Below are positions 63,201 to 64,000 of a stretch of 64,000 bases of DNA, in pieces. Both the position numbers and the translations under genes were made by a program. This DNA is from Saprospiraceae bacterium (GTDB lineage Bacteria > Bacteroidota > Bacteroidia > Chitinophagales > Saprospiraceae). Location: contig JAEUUO010000028.1 in NCBI GenBank assembly GCA_016787575.1, positions 102,506 to 166,505 of the forward strand, in the 5' to 3' direction. The notes beneath the pieces were generated by a model that saw only the letters and a program-made list of their open reading frames with translations, was not told where the DNA came from and ran no database searches. The stretch's first letter is position 1. Each line of letters starts with the position of its first letter.

Positions 63201-64000
63201 CTGTTGGTGTTCAAAATGGATACATTGTTGCAACGGATTGTTGCGGTAATCAAACCAAGAAAAGAATTGCTTTAAATGTATTTGATAACGTTCCTCCAAT
63301 TGCAGTTTGCGAGCAAAAAACAATAGTAAGTATAAACGGTAACCAGTCACCTGGTGAAAACTTTGCAAAAGTTTTTGCAGAATCTTTCGATCAGGGAAGT
63401 TTTGACAATTGTCAGCCACACATATTCTTCAAAGTGATCCGTATGGAACATTTGAGAGGGACCAACAACGGTAGCAATGCTAACCAAGCTGATAACGGTA
63501 CAAATTGTTCTGGTATCAACGGTGATGACAACCCATTATTAGATGGTAACCAAATTTACTTTGATGACCATGTTAAATTCTGTTGTTCTGATGTTGGTAA
63601 AACTGTAATGGTAGTATTCCGTGTTTACGATCGTGAACCAGGCCTTGGTCCAATTCCGCCCGCTCGTATGAATCCAGGAGGAGTTTTGTTTAACCGTTTC
63701 AGCGATTGTATGGTTGAAGTTGAAGTACAAGATAAGAGTGTACCAACCGTAGTTCCTCCACCAAATATCGTGGTAAGCTGCTGGTTCTGGTTTGACGTTG
63801 ATAAAATTGACGATCCTAATGATCCTACTTTCGGTAGAGTTGTAACGGATCTTTCAGATAGACATAAAGTAGTTACCAATGACTTGGTTTGTTACAACTA
63901 CTGTGTACGTAACGACATTACCGGATATCCTGGTTATGTACCTGGTGCACCACCATCTAACCCACCAGCTTGGAACAGAGCTTGTGATTACTACAGAAGC
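60221..64000 (+). CDS. Long secreted P-domain / HYR-like cysteine-rich protein (3' end cut by window)
   Basis: From ATG 60221 the frame stays open to the last base: 1260 codons and still going. A signal peptide (about 1-29) ends LNAQ. Residues about 30-197 are a proprotein-convertase P-domain (HTWDDDLDIFLRSPTGQILE, NGTWELVIKDDVGGDVG). From about 280 come repeated cysteine-rich HYR-like modules (DNEPPTIMGCP, DAAGNKTTCQFDVCVIP, CHDEIQISLDENCSATIGAD). Such architectures are typical of very large T9SS-exported surface or matrix proteins of Saprospirales, possibly adhesins. The codon choice shifts in the later part towards C-ending codons (ttc, tac, aac), a sign of strong expression. The T9SS tail would be beyond the window. 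Confidence 0.85.
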   Translation, partial: MNNYLLKQMKFQISMVMLILSSCYYLNAQTFTGSIINTAGNSLIPSTGTGGCTVAPQTTGGTIFNNVVTGLSGNCVRLSSIQINLTHTWDDDLDIFLRSPTGQILELVTDWGGSANNFTNTIFCDTSCTVITSGAAPFTGIFKPEGTLTATACGTTITPNVQALNAFTATNGTWELVIKDDVGGDVGVMLAWSLNFENIADIESPVGTTILPMAPGTCTPLGGVACLSPNITSCARTNNGIFYSLSLPANRFNKCLYTRCNGTVNFPGAGMYTIYWLSLNGCAVDTASQRITVLDNEPPTIMGCPKAVNINLGPGECQAAWDAPPFMAMDNCPFSGPLTTSQGCNLGANNFLTAPGFLVGLMFSVQNASAQLMKVKGLSFMPDNVFGDMYRVYASNVNSGYLPIANNPAAWVLVGNDMQKIGQTTFPPPIPRLLTQFNLNTVVDIPPGETRGFAIYGSAPAVTQYYVNGAAPCTTMLQGDANCKIDVRDGRVQYGTAYFQVSGTFSIRMFNGNIDYSLGQDIIPLVQTCGQPYGPGSYFPIGCKTLCYEATDAAGNKTTCQFDVCVIPYANTVTALACHDEIQISLDENCSATIGADEVLAGGPYRCYDDYNVEARDWITNAIIDRQPNVPGVQVSSQDIGRQLKLTVRDPRTGNSCWGHATVEDKLPPTIVCRDTCVPCYSSITPFYTGTPVVRENCSSYTLTYYDDDTQGSCALGYDRVIIRVWTATDPYGNRARCNQRIQVSLGTLADVAVPASRDNVDAPMLNCNEKIYDKDVTPHYLSYPYCVDGYLLDSAHWFATGGFLPSPNGDLAGERLPRILGWNCLDSGPFTGHPNPFPVYYPAHPSWRANNPVCWGPDEVVMWEGTGYPGNAYCRNLGINYNDITIDLRTPGCDAGPIGCFKIIRQWTVADWCTGLIGGHNQIIKVGDGFGPEILYPDTVNVNMEVWTCTGRWEVPPAWLRDNCSNEIHYSVRVDDGTVLGDEDNGYVVINMPVGVQNGYIVATDCCGNQTKKRIALNVFDNVPPIAVCEQKTIVSINGNQSPGENFAKVFAESFDQGSFDNCQPHIFFKVIRMEHLRGTNNGSNANQADNGTNCSGINGDDNPLLDGNQIYFDDHVKFCCSDVGKTVMVVFRVYDREPGLGPIPPARMNPGGVLFNRFSDCMVEVEVQDKSVPTVVPPPNIVVSCWFWFDVDKIDDPNDPTFGRVVTDLSDRHKVVTNDLVCYNYCVRNDITGYPGYVPGAPPSNPPAWNRACDYYRS

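Noticed and set aside
1..64000. CRISPR arrays, insertion sequences, prophage, tRNA and rRNA genes
   Set aside because: No repeat-spacer pattern, transposase, integrase, terminal inverted repeat or cloverleaf sequence was noticed by eye. This is not a computed search, so a divergent tRNA cannot be fully excluded.

Overview
The window is a 64 kb piece of an AT-rich chromosome from a Bacteroidota bacterium, most likely of the order Saprospirales. The evidence is of several kinds. Outer-membrane TonB-dependent receptors are paired with DUF4249 and DUF5689 lipoproteins. There is a GldC gene, secreted enzymes carrying C-terminal type IX secretion (T9SS) sorting tails, and a DAHP synthase/chorismate mutase fusion. 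Several genes have TAnnTTTG-type -7 promoter boxes, and a very long cysteine-rich secreted protein with a P-domain lies at the right edge. No mobile element, phage, CRISPR array, rRNA or tRNA was seen. This looks like core chromosome, densely packed and with frequent strand switches.

Layout. 1-8.3 kb: a TPR membrane protein (cut by the left edge), pyruvate dehydrogenase E1 alpha, a secreted S9 peptidase, recF with a DUF721 partner, a DUF2911 protein, and a sodium:solute symporter. 8.2-10.8 kb: a 34-residue membrane protein and a large secreted PIG-L deacetylase in one run with the symporter. 10.9-19.8 kb: DAHP synthase/chorismate mutase, a cupin/JmjC protein, purM, a small FecR-like protein, purB, a YwaF-like membrane protein, miaE with a 41-residue membrane protein, a compact Pif1-type helicase and a secreted endonuclease/exonuclease/phosphatase (EEP). 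19.9-24.7 kb: a TonB receptor and a three-unit DUF5689 lipoprotein divergent from that EEP enzyme, forming a candidate nucleic-acid or phosphoester uptake locus.

24.7-35.5 kb: trmN6-like methyltransferase, MATE exporter, small HTH-like protein, alanine dehydrogenase, a 574 bp intergenic region with two terminator hairpins and a duplicated 18-nt element, mqnD, an RluA-type pseudouridine synthase, the SRP RNA gene (not protein coding), a transaldolase-family enzyme, a nucleoside phosphorylase, an ArsC-family protein, a lipoprotein, an orphan LuxE-type acyl-protein synthetase and an N-acetylmuramoyl-L-alanine amidase. 35.6-39.1 kb: ccmB, a ccmC with an inserted periplasmic domain, ccmD and glutamate dehydrogenase. 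39.4-41.7 kb: pirin, Lrp/AsnC regulator and a TraB/GumN protein.

41.8-47 kb: a tightly packed run of TonB receptor, DUF4249 lipoprotein, GldC, an unrecognised polytopic membrane protein and a THEP1-like NTPase. It converges on mobA, fdhD and a DUF7009 gene (47-48.8 kb). 48.9-56.5 kb: secreted M28 peptidase, formate-THF ligase, TolB-like lipoprotein, an orphan protein, secreted endonuclease I, MmcQ/YjbR protein and a FAD oxidoreductase. 56.6-59.4 kb: three-gene proton-translocating transhydrogenase. 59.4-64 kb: a well-formed promoter, a long leader, a small secreted protein and the first 1260 codons of the long P-domain protein.

The most interesting candidates for undescribed biology are: the TonB/DUF4249/GldC/membrane/NTPase operon facing molybdenum-cofactor genes; the EEP/TonB/DUF5689 locus; the domain insertion in CcmC; and the duplicated hairpin-plus-18-nt module downstream of mqnD. 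Protein-family assignments rest on motif recognition by eye; no database search was run.
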